In this document: positions 52,546 to 63,550 of the stretch, one piece after another
How the letters are laid out: every line of letters starts with the position of its first letter
How positions within the stretch are numbered: position 1 is the first letter of the stretch
Assembly (NCBI GenBank): GCA_037953745.1
Contig: JBAKBP010003080.1
Location: 62,001 to 126,000, forward strand
DNA length: 64,000 nt
Reading direction: 5' to 3'
From: Lithodes maja
Taxonomy: Eukaryota > Arthropoda > Malacostraca > Decapoda > Lithodidae
Notes under the pieces: generated by a model
Databases searched by the model: none
Seen by the model: the letters and a program-made list of their open reading frames with translations, nothing else
What the model was told of the DNA's origin: nothing
Translations under genes and position numbers: made by a program

Positions 52546-52949
52546 ACCTTAGTTCTTCGGCGAATCACCGTGATTACCGGTAGCCTAAAATATCGATCGG
52601 TTCAACACTGAACAGTTTTCATTATCTCTCCTCTTCCTAAAAACTTGATGAGCTATTTATTCCTTGGAATCTATACTATCGCCAAAATTATGCAATGAAA
52701 ATCAACACAAAGTCTAGAAGTACAAGCTGGTCATGATTAGTGGAGTAGGGCACGGAACTATGGAAAGAAGCAGCGACTATCCATGCGCAGTACAGTATGC
52801 GGGAAAGGGGAGAGAAGTAACTCAATTCAATGTTGTGCCTGTAGTTAGTTAGTTAAGTAGAGCAGATTAACCAGACCACTGAGCTCCATACGGAACTCTC
52901 ATAGGTCTGGCCTGCGTCTGTAGTGACTGGGTACATGAGATGTAGTGGG

Positions 52950-53600
52950 GCTAGAAGACCTTTGACGAGAATCATAGACTTTGAAGGGGGAGAACTTGTG
53001 TTAAATGACCCGCATGTTAGTGTTGATTTCTCCAGTGTAGCGCTGGAGTGTGTGAATAAATTCTGCTATTTGGGCAATACGGTTTCCGTCGGAGGTGGTG
53101 CTGAAGCTGGCTCCATTGCTAGAGTCAGAAGTGGCAGGGGGAAGTTTAGAGAGCTGTTGCCACTCCTGACCATGAGAGGACTCCCACTTCATCTTAAAGG
53201 GAAGGTATATACCTTGTGTGTTAGGAATGCGATGACCTATGCCTCGGAGACGTGGCCGGTTAAAGCAGAGGATATCAATAGAATGGAATGGAATGAGAAG
53301 AGAATGGTGAGATGGATATGTGGGGTTAACCTCAGGGACAGGGTATTGAGTGAGGAATTAAAAAGGCGTCTGGGCATTAGGAGTGTCAGTAAAGTGATGC
53401 GCATGAGCCGACTTGGTTGGTTTGGATACGTGGAGAGAATGGATGGTCAGTGTTGGGTGAAGAAATGCCAGACTGTGAATGTGGAAGGAGCTGCGCGTAG
53501 GGGTAGACGTAGAAAGACGTGGAATCAGGTACTCCGGTCCGATCTCAAAATAAAGAACTTGACAACAGAGTCGCCTGGAAAGCCTCCATTTAGGACATGA
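52950..53600 (+). pseudogene. LINE RT C-terminal fragment (RTE-like or related)
   Basis: The open frame contains NKFCYLGNTVSVGGGAEAG, YASETWPVKAED, RMVRWICGVNLRDR and RLGWFGYVERMD. These blocks are typical of the region after the RT in a widespread metazoan LINE group. No RT core is present upstream. Family name is not certain. Confidence 0.8.
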
Positions 53601-53724
53601 GACTGTAACCACATTCTCTGTGGACATAATGGTCTTTAAACTAGTATGTATGTATGTATGTATGTAAACATATATTTGAATGGTAGAATGGTTTGTCTCC
53701 CAGAAAGAAATATTTAGTTTCCTT

Positions 53725-53830
53725 TGCCGCTGGCCGTGGCATGGTCGGTAGCGTGTCTGATTGCTGATTGAAGGGTCGGCAGTTTGATCCCACCCCGTGC
53801 CATTGGTAAACGTCAAGAGTTTGGACACTC
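53725..53830 (+). mobile_element. tRNA-derived SINE
   Basis: GGCATGGTCGGTAGCGTGTC A-box-like start, AGTTTGATCCC B box near 53780, then a CCGTGCCA acceptor-like end. A (GTAT)n run lies at 53644-53665. Confidence 0.65.
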
Positions 53831-54646
53831 AGGTCTAGTGATTCATGGAAAATGTCCAGTAAAGTCCCTGTAACAAGGGCATGCCCAAGCCCTGTCAATC
53901 AAGGTAGTGTAAGGCATTAAAAACTGTATCATCATATAAAACATCATTATATAAACACGTTTTGCTATTTACATCTTCTGGACATACAAAAAGTTGTTTT
54001 TGATTCAGCTTGGAAACACACTAAACATAACACTGCCAACTAATCCTGACATCACTCATAATAATATATATACAGTACAGGGTTTGGTGAAAATTTGCTG
54101 CCAAGTTAATTTAAACAGAATATAGTGATTAGACTTAAGGATTAAGGCCCCATTTGATAAGGAGTGCTTTATTGACAGTTTTTCAAATGGCTTCTTTTGA
54201 GTGACCTGATGAAGCTATTTACAAAGTATTGATAAGAAAGAGCTCCACCTCAAATTGTGTTTCTATCCATTCAGTCAACCTTTATGAGTTTATATTTAAA
54301 CTAAATGTAAGAACTAAGAGATGGGAACACAAAACCAAACCGTCAACCAAGGATCAACTGATATACTGAGGTGGTGTGTCTACATAATATTTATTCACTG
54401 CTCTATTTATAAATAAACTTAATACACTAATTTTGGTTTTGCAGTATAACACTTACTGTATGCTTAATTATGACTACCAGTAAGATATTTATAAGGACAT
54501 TTGGGGACAAATAATATGTGGTCAACTTCATCAAACAAAGTGCTGGCCATTGTTATTGTTCATTGAAAATATATATATCATGGATGTTCAACTTTATACA
54601 ATCTAATAATATAATACTAAGCCGGACATTGGAAACATAATTCCAA
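53831..54646. other. Non-coding DNA, no clear feature
   Basis: AT-rich, no supported ORF or repeat boundary. Confidence 0.5.
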
Positions 54647-54942
54647 GACTATAGGTAGCGCCAACGAAGTTGACAATAATCTTGGTCCCTGACCTCTCTG
54701 TAACTCAAAAGGGCCTAGAGCAGGGGGTTCCCAACCATTTTCGCACCGCGCCCCCCTTTGGTCAGGATTTTATTCATGATGCCCCCCCCCCCGCCCTGGT
54801 GACTAAAAAACAACTATTTTATCCGTTTTATATGGAGTCTTAAGATGCAATATACCGTAAAAAAGGCGTAATATTAAGCGTAATATTAACAACTCTGCAT
54901 GCAAGGATTATAAAAGATTGATGATTCTATGGCAACACTATA

Positions 54943-56100
54943 CAGTCGGCTCCCCGTATTCGCTCCTAACTGGTACCGACTGCGGTACGTGGATACTTGA
55001 AAACGCGGATTCTTACAGTTTCTTACAGTAGATCCTCTGGAAAAAGGCAAACTATGCCTGTGTATCCAGCTCAGTACCAGTACTTGCACTGCTGCGGTCG
55101 TTCACGGTGTTGGCGGCGGCGGTAGCAGACGCAACATTTTTACTATTCTGTATTTTTGTTTTATAATCAAACTTCAAATCTTGTCTTCCCCATGCTTTAT
55201 CAAGATTACTTTCAAACTCCCTTATTGATTCGGAATCGACTACATACTGGGGCAGTGCGTTCCACTCATTTACCACTCTATCACAAAATGAGTTCTTTGC
55301 CTTCTCAAGCCTATTTCTTTCTTTGTAAATTTTCTTAAGAGTGTCCTCTCGTTCTTGTTCCCTCCCGCATCAAGAAGATACCTTCACACACATCCTCATC
55401 GTACTTTCCTGACACTATCTTAAAAGTCTCTATCATATCCCCTCTCTTTCTCCTATATGCCAGTGGGCGGTGTTTAACATAGGTTTCAATGGGAAATAGG
55501 CTTAGCTCGTACCTGACTCAGCCATCTTGGACCCTCAAACCATTATTTTGACCTACATATTATTTGAGGAGAATACTTATTAATACATATTATGAGGAGA
55601 TAAATTACCACACAAACTTTATTTGAAATCAGTCATTAGGCCTAGGCTAGCCTTACGCATCGGCATAATTTGCCCGCTTTCGTCCGACAGCGTCGGTACG
55701 CTTGCTCTCTGTTTTGATGGTCCCGGGCATTTATTTCCATCATGATTACTATCAGGCCCACTGTCCCTATCACTGAATGATCTAAAGGCCCTAATAAATG
55801 CGGGAGATAAGAGGTTCGTGCAGAAAAAAGCTTGTAAACAGGTGGTTTTCAACTTTTCCAACACTGGGCTGTGAACTGCTGCCTCAGCTGGGAGGCTGTG
55901 TTGACGTCACGCAAGAATGCAAGATGGCCGACCAAAGCAAGAATCGGGATGCGCACCGACCCGCCCGATTCAAATCCGTGAATAGCTGGTATTTTGCTGT
56001 TTTTTTGCGCGGATGACGAGTACAGTAATGGGATATTTAGGGGTGTCCGCAAATAGCAAGGATCGCGAATGTATGGAGCGCGGATACAGGGAGCCGACTG
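54943..56100. mobile_element. Tigger/pogo-like element nested in the hAT element
   Basis: CAGTCGGCTCCCCGTATTCG at the left, complement AGGGAGCCGACTG at the right, TA on both sides (54941-54942, 56101-56102). It contains a LINE fragment near the left and no transposase. Confidence 0.87.
55013..55475 (-). pseudogene. CR1-like LINE 3' fragment nested in the Tigger-like element
   Basis: Minus strand: an RKRGDMIETFK-type block (about 55440), then VVNEWNALPQYVVDSESIRE and FESNLDKAWGRQ (55276-55170), ending in GTELDTQA. The tail and 3' UTR match 15836-16020. Confidence 0.82.
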
Positions 56101-56641
56101 TATGTGGTTGCTCGAAATGATGGTTGTGAAGTATTCCTATCAGTTTCTTATTCATACTCATCTGTGGTAATACCCTGAATGTATCTAAATGGCCTAGCCC
56201 TATTATGAATTTTGGTTATCCCCCCCCCTAGCAATGTCAAACGCCCCCCAGGTTGGGAAACACAGGCCTAGAGCAAACTGGATGTAAATATCCACACCTA
56301 TTTCCTGGTGGACTCTTCCCAAATGATAGAAACGTCAGCCCGATTGCCTTCATTCATTTTGAGTTATAAGAAGTTAAGGGGTCAAGATTATTGTCAAGTT
56401 GGTTGGCGCTACCTATAGTGTCATGATGATAAATATAGAACAAGTTACGATTGTCAAACAGTGACCAAATTATTTCTAGAAAATACATTAGTTTCTGCAC
56501 AGATAAAGTTATATTCTGTGCCACATTTTACTCACACCCATATTTAAGCAGAATCAACACTAGCTCAAGGCAACAGTAGTCACAATCATCCAATTAGTCC
56601 ACCAGACACTTCTCATATGTTCACAAGTCAGTGTCATCTAA

Positions 56642-56857
56642 AGCCGGTATCACACGAGAGCTTTTCTAGCCAACATTCGTTGATAACAAATTTTCGGGCA
56701 ACATTTCTGGAATATTTTGCACTGGTATTGGAAACTAGAGTGATGATCGATGAATTTATGTAACCAAAATATTGTATTTAAAATGTTGACCTCATAAACT
56801 GCCAAACCAGTGTTGAGCATAAATGTTAAGGTAAAAAGCACCCGTGTGATACCGGCT
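56642..56857. mobile_element. PIF/Harbinger-like MITE
   Basis: AGCCGGTATCACACG to CGTGTGATACCGGCT with TAA at 56639-56641 and 56858-56860. The 3-bp T-A-A duplication and terminus suit PIF/Harbinger. Confidence 0.78.
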
Positions 56858-57080
56858 TAAGGGGGGATACTCATTGACAAATATTATTACTCAAAATATC
56901 AAATGCATGAAATAAAAATATGGGAAAGATTAATTATAATTACTGTATAACAATGATCCCTCTTAGATGGTACTAACATGGACTATTTGGAGATAGCCTA
57001 GTTGGAATTCTGTCAACATCCCAACCAGCATTCTACTTGACTTGGGTTGAGATTGGGTGAATGCAAAATGTGGCTCACAG

Positions 57081-57301
57081 TTGACCACTTGCGAGTTTCA
57101 GGCTATAAGGAAGTTGGAGCCGTGAACATCGATATTAAAGAGAAATGCAATTATGATGTAGGTTTATAAGATAAAAAGTATGTTGAATTGGGTTTTATGT
57201 ATATATAAATGTACTACGACCGTATTTTAGCTGATAATTCTGCTAAATATCGATGTCTACAGCTCCAACTTCCTTATAGCCTGAAACTCGCAAGTGGTCA
57301 A
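57081..57301. mobile_element. MITE, family TTGACCACTTGCGAG, copy 2
   Basis: It matches 37496-37725, with better-preserved inverted arms through CTATAAGGAAGTTGGAGC. Confidence 0.85.
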
Positions 57302-58595
57302 TTCAGCACAAGTGAGGTCCCCCAACCCCAATTCTTCCCGACAATAAAGTATAAATGTACGATCCAGCAGCACACAAAGAAGACTGAGATTATCCAAGGC
57401 AACATTAGTACTATGCACACTGGTAAGGAAGCTCAATCTACAAAAGGCAAGGGGCCATTCTGTCAGTCAGATGTCCTCGGATTAGGTCCCACAAAACACA
57501 CTTCCATACAACATAATATACCCTACTTCACAACCTACAAGACAAACTTTAATCCCCATAAAAATAAAGTAACCCCTAAATTCAACCTGCGTCTTGCACT
57601 TCAGTATTAGGCTCATTTATTTTCTGATATTTTTATAGTAAAATTTGAAGGTACGTCTTACACTAAACTGCACTTTCTATACCAGTAAATACGGTAGTAC
57701 TGTACTGTAGTAATATTTCTGTTGTCATATTTATTAGCACAGTAAAACAATAACAGATACCAATACAGTACTTGGAAGGATGTGATGGCTCAACAAGGCT
57801 TGACTGTCAAAATGAAGTAAGTACAGTACCTGGTAATAAATTGGGTTTTATTATATTGATACAAACGATGACTGAGGAAATGGTTGTTAATCATCACACC
57901 AATGATTATCTGACAAAATTATATACTGTACTGGCATTTGAAGTACTTAAGAGATATATCCTTCACTGACTATGTACTGTATATTACATATATAAAACCA
58001 GTAGGAAAGTGTCGCCTGTTACTTTTGTGGTGCAGATAGCCCCTAGAGGTTGGGACGGGGGAGCATCAAAGCGTCAAAAACTGATCCTATCATTTCATCA
58101 AATCTGCAAAAAGCTATCAATACATCAAATTTTCCAGATGTCTTCATTTTGTCAAAAAACAGTTTTTCCCCAGATCATATCAATGTGTTAGGTTAGGTTA
58201 GGTAAAAAAAAATTGATGATATGATATCATCCAGTCAGTTTCAGCCTTTTGTCAAATTGAAAAGGTCCAACTTTTTTGATGCTTTGAAAAGATTGGTTTT
58301 TGATGTATTGATAGGGCGGACACCCTTGGAATAGTTTTGACGCTTTGCAGGCGCCCCGTTGGGACTGGGTATCCCACCTCCAGAATTTACCCCCACCAAG
58401 GGATCAGCAAGCCTTTTCTTGCTGATCCTCCCTACCCCTTTAAGGGAGTGAGGGTTTGGCTACTGACTGACTGTAAATACTAGTCAATCACACTACCAAT
58501 AATTTATTTTTTAGACAATAATACAGTGTAAAGAAAACAATAGTGAGGGAGACCTGTACCAAGTTCTCTTTCATAAATCAACAGTCAGTTACTAA
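57302..58595. other. Non-coding DNA, no clear feature
   Basis: No supported gene. Three TTAGG units (58188-58202) and a C-rich patch near 58350-58440. Confidence 0.5.
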
Positions 58596-58770
58596 AGGCT
58601 GCGTCATACGAGCATTGTTTATGGCAACATCTCAATTGAAATTTTATATTTTAGTCTTCAAAAATCCTCTACCTTCAGTCTAGTTGCCGATAGCAATGCT
58701 AAAATCCCACAAAATAAGCGAGAAAAAAACTATTAAAATTTATGGACTTGATGGTGGTGTGACACGGCCT
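58596..58770. mobile_element. Degenerate PIF/Harbinger-like MITE
   Basis: AGGCTGCGTCATACGAGC and a complement-like GTGTGACACGGCCT, with TAA at the left. Related in terminus to 56642-56857. Confidence 0.55.
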
Positions 58771-58824
58771 TATGTTCTGTTCAATATGGATTTGACACCA
58801 TTCCAACATGTTTAGGAATATAGG

Positions 58825-58918
58825 TCAGTCTGGATAACTTGGTCTAAATTGGCAGCACTCCATTCAGGTAAAAGTCAGTCTAGATAACCTGGTCTAAATT
58901 GGCAGCACTCCATTCAGG
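58825..58918. repeat. Two-copy tandem repeat (~50 bp)
   Basis: GTCAGTCTGGATAACTTGGT ... CACTCCATTCAGG occurs twice in tandem with few differences. Confidence 0.85.
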
Positions 58919-59136
58919 CATATCCTGATATTGGACCCCACACACTAACAAATTAGGTTTTTTAATTGTGCCCCCGAACCATTGACATCAGGCCAATATT
59001 CAAATTTGGCGCTCTGTCTGCTTAGGGATCCCTCTAGGAGCAGTATTCCCCGCTCCACAAAAACTACCAAATAAAATCTTAGGTGGTAGCCTACAGTACA
59101 TGAATTACCTAAGGAACATCATGAATCGGATGACAT

Positions 59137-60040
59137 TTTTTTTTTTTTATGGGGGTGGCCGACTCGAGACAGAGCGTGAACATGGATATCACACAAATCA
59201 GAAAGACAAAACAAAACATAAAATCACACACATCTAGGTCGTCCAGGAGAAACATCCGGAGACCCAGGCCCATTTGGGGTCCCCAGCAAAAGATTCCCAG
59301 GTCGCAGATTCCCTGTTGAGAATCCGATTTCCGCAGGCAGAACCGCAGCGAAGCTTTACCACCACAAGCCTGCCCACCATGCTTTCAGGCGTACCCTTTA
59401 TTACCACCAGCTCCCCAGGCCAGGTACCTGACGGACTACTATCTAGTCCAACTGGCGCATGACCCTCTCTCCCAAACGACCGCATTTACACGCATCTATT
59501 CACTAGCATTTTCCATTCATTCCTATTTATTACCACTTCTCTTGCCTGATCTATAGTCATTCCTCTATCTTTCAACGCTTGTCTTACACAGTCTCTCCAT
59601 CTCAATGGAAGTCTTCCTGCCCCTCTATCTCCCCTTGTGTCTGACTCACATATTCTCTTTGTAAACCTTTCATCTTCCATTCGTTCAACATGACCATACC
59701 AGCTCAGTACCCTTCTGTCCACTCTGGCCGACAAATGTTCCTGCTGCCCCAATCTCCTACGTATCTCTTCATTCCTCAATCTGTCTCTACGGATCACTTC
59801 ACACATACTCCTCAAGCAGCTCATCTCCATCACATCCAGCTTTCTTCTCTCCTTTTCCTTCAGAGCCCATGTTTCGGCCCCATACATCACTGTTGGACCA
59901 ACAATTCCTTGATACATTGTACTTTTAACTTTCATTCCGAGATTTCTCACCTTCCACATACCTCCCATTGCTCCGAAAACTTTCCTTCCTTCACATACTC
60001 TCTGTTTTACCCCCATTATAATGTAAAGCTTGCAAAACAA
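59137..60040 (-). pseudogene. LINE RT C-terminal fragment with poly(A) tail, minus strand
   Basis: The minus frame 60040-59486 has KVFGAMGGMWKVRNLGMKVK, YGAETWALKEKERRKLDVME and RVLSWYGHVERMED, the post-RT region of a metazoan LINE. The 3' UTR follows to a T run at 59140-59151 (poly(A) on the minus strand). RT core missing. Confidence 0.83.
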
Positions 60041-60454
60041 ACAAATACTGTAATATCAAATAATATCAATCTCCAGGCTTATGAGCTACACAATTAAAAA
60101 TTCCTTTGAAATGGGCATGAAAATAATTGAATGATTGGTTTCACTGGAGTAAATTAGTATCAACTATATTACTATAACTGACAAATTCCTTGCTAAAATT
60201 GCTTGGGACTCAACTTTAACTGGGGTATGAGAGAGTGGGTTGAATTGGATAGGAAGGGAAGGACAGAAGAGAACAGGAGAGAGAGAGACTGACTAAGTAT
60301 CAATTACCTATCAAGTTTCCTTGTTGAGGAATATTACCAAGTGTAGTGCAGTGGACGGTCACTCTCGTAACTAACAATTACTGTATATCTAAACAATGCC
60401 TGACTTGTCTGATCTATGGCTGTGAGCTATCATCATCACCACTTAAAACACTAA

Positions 60455-60705
60455 CTAACTTTGCCCCCAACTTTCCCTTCATAATTGTTAAGGGGCACAG
60501 GGCCTTGGGTGGCACTTCAGTGTCCCAGGTGTTTCCGCACCCTCCTCAGCTCCTCGCCTGGGAGCGGCTTCGGTCACCTGTACATATTTAGTGGTAAAGT
60601 AGGGAGGGTTTTGTTGGGGCGCTCGGTTATGGCCTTGGCCTTGCTCGGGACCTTGGGGCTGTTCGGTCAGACAGCCTGGGGAATGGCAACAACAACAATG
60701 CCTCA
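60455..60705 (+). mobile_element. (AAC)n-tailed retroposon, copy 4
   Basis: It holds the family block AAGGGGCACAGGGCCTTGGG ... CAGACAGCCTGGGG and ends in a short CAACAACAACA. More diverged than copies 1 and 3. Confidence 0.8.
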
Positions 60706-61598
60706 AAGCTACAGTGATAAGATATCCACCTTTTAAAATAAAACAATGGACACACATGTGAATACAACATATTAATACAATGTAATCACATAAAAACATT
60801 TTTATCTCAACTTAGCATTGTGTTGAAAGGAAGACTGACATAGCAAGTGAAAACTGCCTTTGCCTCTATTACAGCTTACAGGGAACTCACCTGCATCATG
60901 TTAGGTTTAAAACATTGTAAATAGCCTATATCGGAGCTGTGCTAATGAATGACATGAAATCTAATACAGTTTACCCACCAGACTCTTAGAGGTCCTTATA
61001 GCTTGGTAGTACAAGTGATATAATACATTATTTTTTAAAACTGCTCAGACACGGTACACTCGGATGCCATAGTCTCTAGCCCACTCATAAGAATTTGTGG
61101 ACCTCCTGTGTTTTTGTGCATGTAATTACAACTATCTGGATTGAGTTTTGGATATAACTTACTTTTCAATCAATAGTAAATATAGTTTTGTAGTTCATGT
61201 AGTCCTATAGAAAATTATATTCATAAATTATATTCATAAATTATATTCATAAATTTGCTTCCGGAGAAATACTTCCATAAATAGATGTAGGTGAAGTCCA
61301 GGAATATTGATGAATGGGCTAGAGACTATGCCATCCGAGTGTAAATAACTTTGTTACATGCGATATTTGACACCGAAACCATAGCCACTACCAAAAGAAT
61401 ATCAATTACTGTATATTTTTCTTGTCCTGCAGTGAATAAGTAGCACCTGCCTTAGAATACAAGTTCTACGCAACATAACTGGTTACAGACTGTAACATAA
61501 CAACTTCACCAATGTCTATCACACAAGGAAGAATGATTACTATATTGTACAGTGTAAATATATCATAACAATAATTGAAGGCGATAGGGTAAGATTAT
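60706..61598. other. Non-coding DNA
   Basis: No gene seen. A 15-bp unit (AAATTATATTCATAA type) is repeated three times at 61212-61253. Confidence 0.5.
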
Positions 61599-61981
61599 CT
61601 AAGGGGGAGGTAGTCGCTTTTTATGGACCCCCCCTTCTCACTCATGTTTAGCATATTAGTTATGATATTATAAAAAGTTTGTTTCGTTAGTTTGGCGATT
61701 TTGAGACCTTTTCGCCTCATTTCTTCGTAAATATTAAGACCTTTCGTGACATTTAGGTGTTCATTTTTTCCTGGCGAGCCTTTAATATTAGAAGAAACTG
61801 GCCTTTGACCGGAAATGCTATCTACCGAAAAATTTACAAATTTATCTTGAAAGGTGGTCTAGGGTTTTTGTTTTGTTTTAGCTTGATGGAAGTCTAGCGA
61901 GGAAACTCAAAAATAAATTATAATATACTGTACAGTATACTGTATAATGTATAGACTAAAAAACCAGCACTACCCCCTTAA
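61599..61981. mobile_element. MITE, family AAGGGGGAGgTAGTCG (relative of 42125-42444)
   Basis: The left end TAAGGGGGAGGTAG and right end CTACCCCCTTAA-like complement, with TTTTATGG next to the left arm as at 42125. TTAA is intact only at the right. Confidence 0.68.
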
Positions 61982-62769
61982 GCAATACCTGGTACCTGGT
62001 ATAAAAGTGACTAGGCTCCCACATTACCAACGTTGAGGATGCAGGAGATAATACCATACATGTACTGCAAGCAGTACAATCATATACACAACAGAAATAG
62101 CATCATAAATAAGTCTTCACTGTAGATTATTAACAACAAAATTGTCTACAGCCTACATTACTGGATTGAAGTCCTCATAAGGCAGAACAAATATTCATAA
62201 TGCATATAATGTTGCCACAGGAAATATATAAAATAAAATAAAATATATATATAAATAAATAAATAAATAAATAAAATTAAATATATATCATGACTAGACT
62301 ATAACACAGTACAGTAGAGTAATTCAAAATGCTCCTAAGTAATTAATGTCCCAGATAAATATACATATTTGTTGTCACATTGTTCCGTTTCACGTTCTGT
62401 ATTTTTCTTGTTGTATTTTAAATTATTTCTTTGCTATTGTAAACCTGCAGTGAGTTCACTTTTGTGTGCAAAATATTTCTATCTATCTATTGCCAGATGC
62501 TATGATCCCTGTAGGTGTGGCCACAAAGGAGGGGGTGGGGTATAAAGGGGGGAAGGAGTGAAGGATGTGGTATGGAGAGATGCCACTACTTTCTATGTGT
62601 CACCCAATTTTGAGACAGTTCCCAGAATGGACACAGTATTTGACGGGTTGTTTTTACACGTTTAAATACTGTGATGACTTGGTGGGGCAGTGCTGTGGGG
62701 GGACTTTATTGTACTACAGTAAACTCCAACTACTGAAAGGCAACCCCGTGAGCCGTTACAATGCATGTA
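61982..62769. other. Non-coding DNA with AT microsatellite
   Basis: (AAAT)n at 62250-62275. No supported ORF. Confidence 0.5.
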
Positions 62770-63090
62770 CACTCAACCCTCTGTTATCGCGGGTTTGGTT
62801 ATAGCGTTTCACCATTATCGCGCATACCTAAAAAACCCAACTATTCTGTTACCATGGGTCCTAGAGCCATTATCGCAGTCCCTCTTTGACGGGAAAACTC
62901 GAAAATCCCGCCTGTCTACGTCACCGCCAAGCATGGGGTGATTCAGCAGCTGATTGGCTTGACGTCAGAGCGAGGTGGGGCTCTCATTGGCTGTTTTTTT
63001 CTGTTCTTATATTTATTAATCATGTATTAATGGAGCACCGTAAAAAAAGAGCAACAATAATGAAAGACTCGACATCAAACTAGAAAGCAC
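62770..63090 (+). mobile_element. Tigger/pogo-like element, left part only
   Basis: CACTCAACCCTCTGTTATCG after TA 62768-62769 is a Tigger-type terminus. A short basic frame (MEHRKKRATIMKD) at about 63031 sits where a transposase start would be. No right end found. Confidence 0.65.
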
Positions 63091-63299
63091 AAACAAACAA
63101 GTGAATCCAATGAATCTGAAATCAGAGCCTCAATTGCGCAATTTACGGCCGCCATCTTTCATGTCGTCAACATAAGCCAGACGCTTCCAAGTCCACCCAC
63201 CTTTTACTTGCTTATTTGTGCCTAAACCTCTTATCTCTCGCATTTATTATGACCTCTAGTGCATTCAGTGATAGAGATGGTAGGCCTGGTGGTAATAAT

Positions 63300-63540
63300 G
63301 TAGCGGCTCGCTGGTGTAGTGACTAGCGTCTTGGCCTTCCACCCAGAAGGCCCGGGATCGCGCCCACGCTCGGCGCATTAAAGATTTTTCACAAGCACTG
63401 AGTCGTTACCATCCCTCATGAGCAAGGGGATGGGGTAGTAGTACAGGACCCCAATGGAAATACACCTAATCGGCCTTATTGGGCTATCCTTAGCTGGCTT
63501 AGCATGCGCTAGCTTTAAGAACTATTATTATTATTATAAT
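63300..63540 (+). mobile_element. tRNA-derived SINE with (TTA)n tail
   Basis: GCTCGCTGGTGTAGTGACTA carries the A box, CGGGATCGCGCCC the B box near 63352, and the 3' end is ATTATTATTATTA. It is directly followed by a LINE. Confidence 0.78.
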
Positions 63541-63550
63541 AGGATTGAAA

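Larger units (their letters stand above)
54721..56265. mobile_element. hAT-like element
   Basis: Termini CAGGGGGTTCCCAACC and complement GGTTGGGAAACACAG, with a perfect 8-bp duplication GCCTAGAG (54713-54720, 56266-56273). C-rich runs lie next to both ends. No transposase. It carries a Tigger-like element. Confidence 0.87.
54647..56421. mobile_element. MITE with ACTATAGGTAGCGCCAAC ends, split by a hAT element
   Basis: The left arm ACTATAGGTAGCGCCAAC..TTGACAATAATCTTG is complemented at about 56385-56420. The hAT insertion (54721-56265) lies in the middle; without it the MITE is about 220 bp. Confidence 0.82.

Noticed and set aside
58188..58202. Telomeric TTAGG repeat
   Set aside because: Only three units inside ordinary DNA; too short to indicate a telomere or fusion site.
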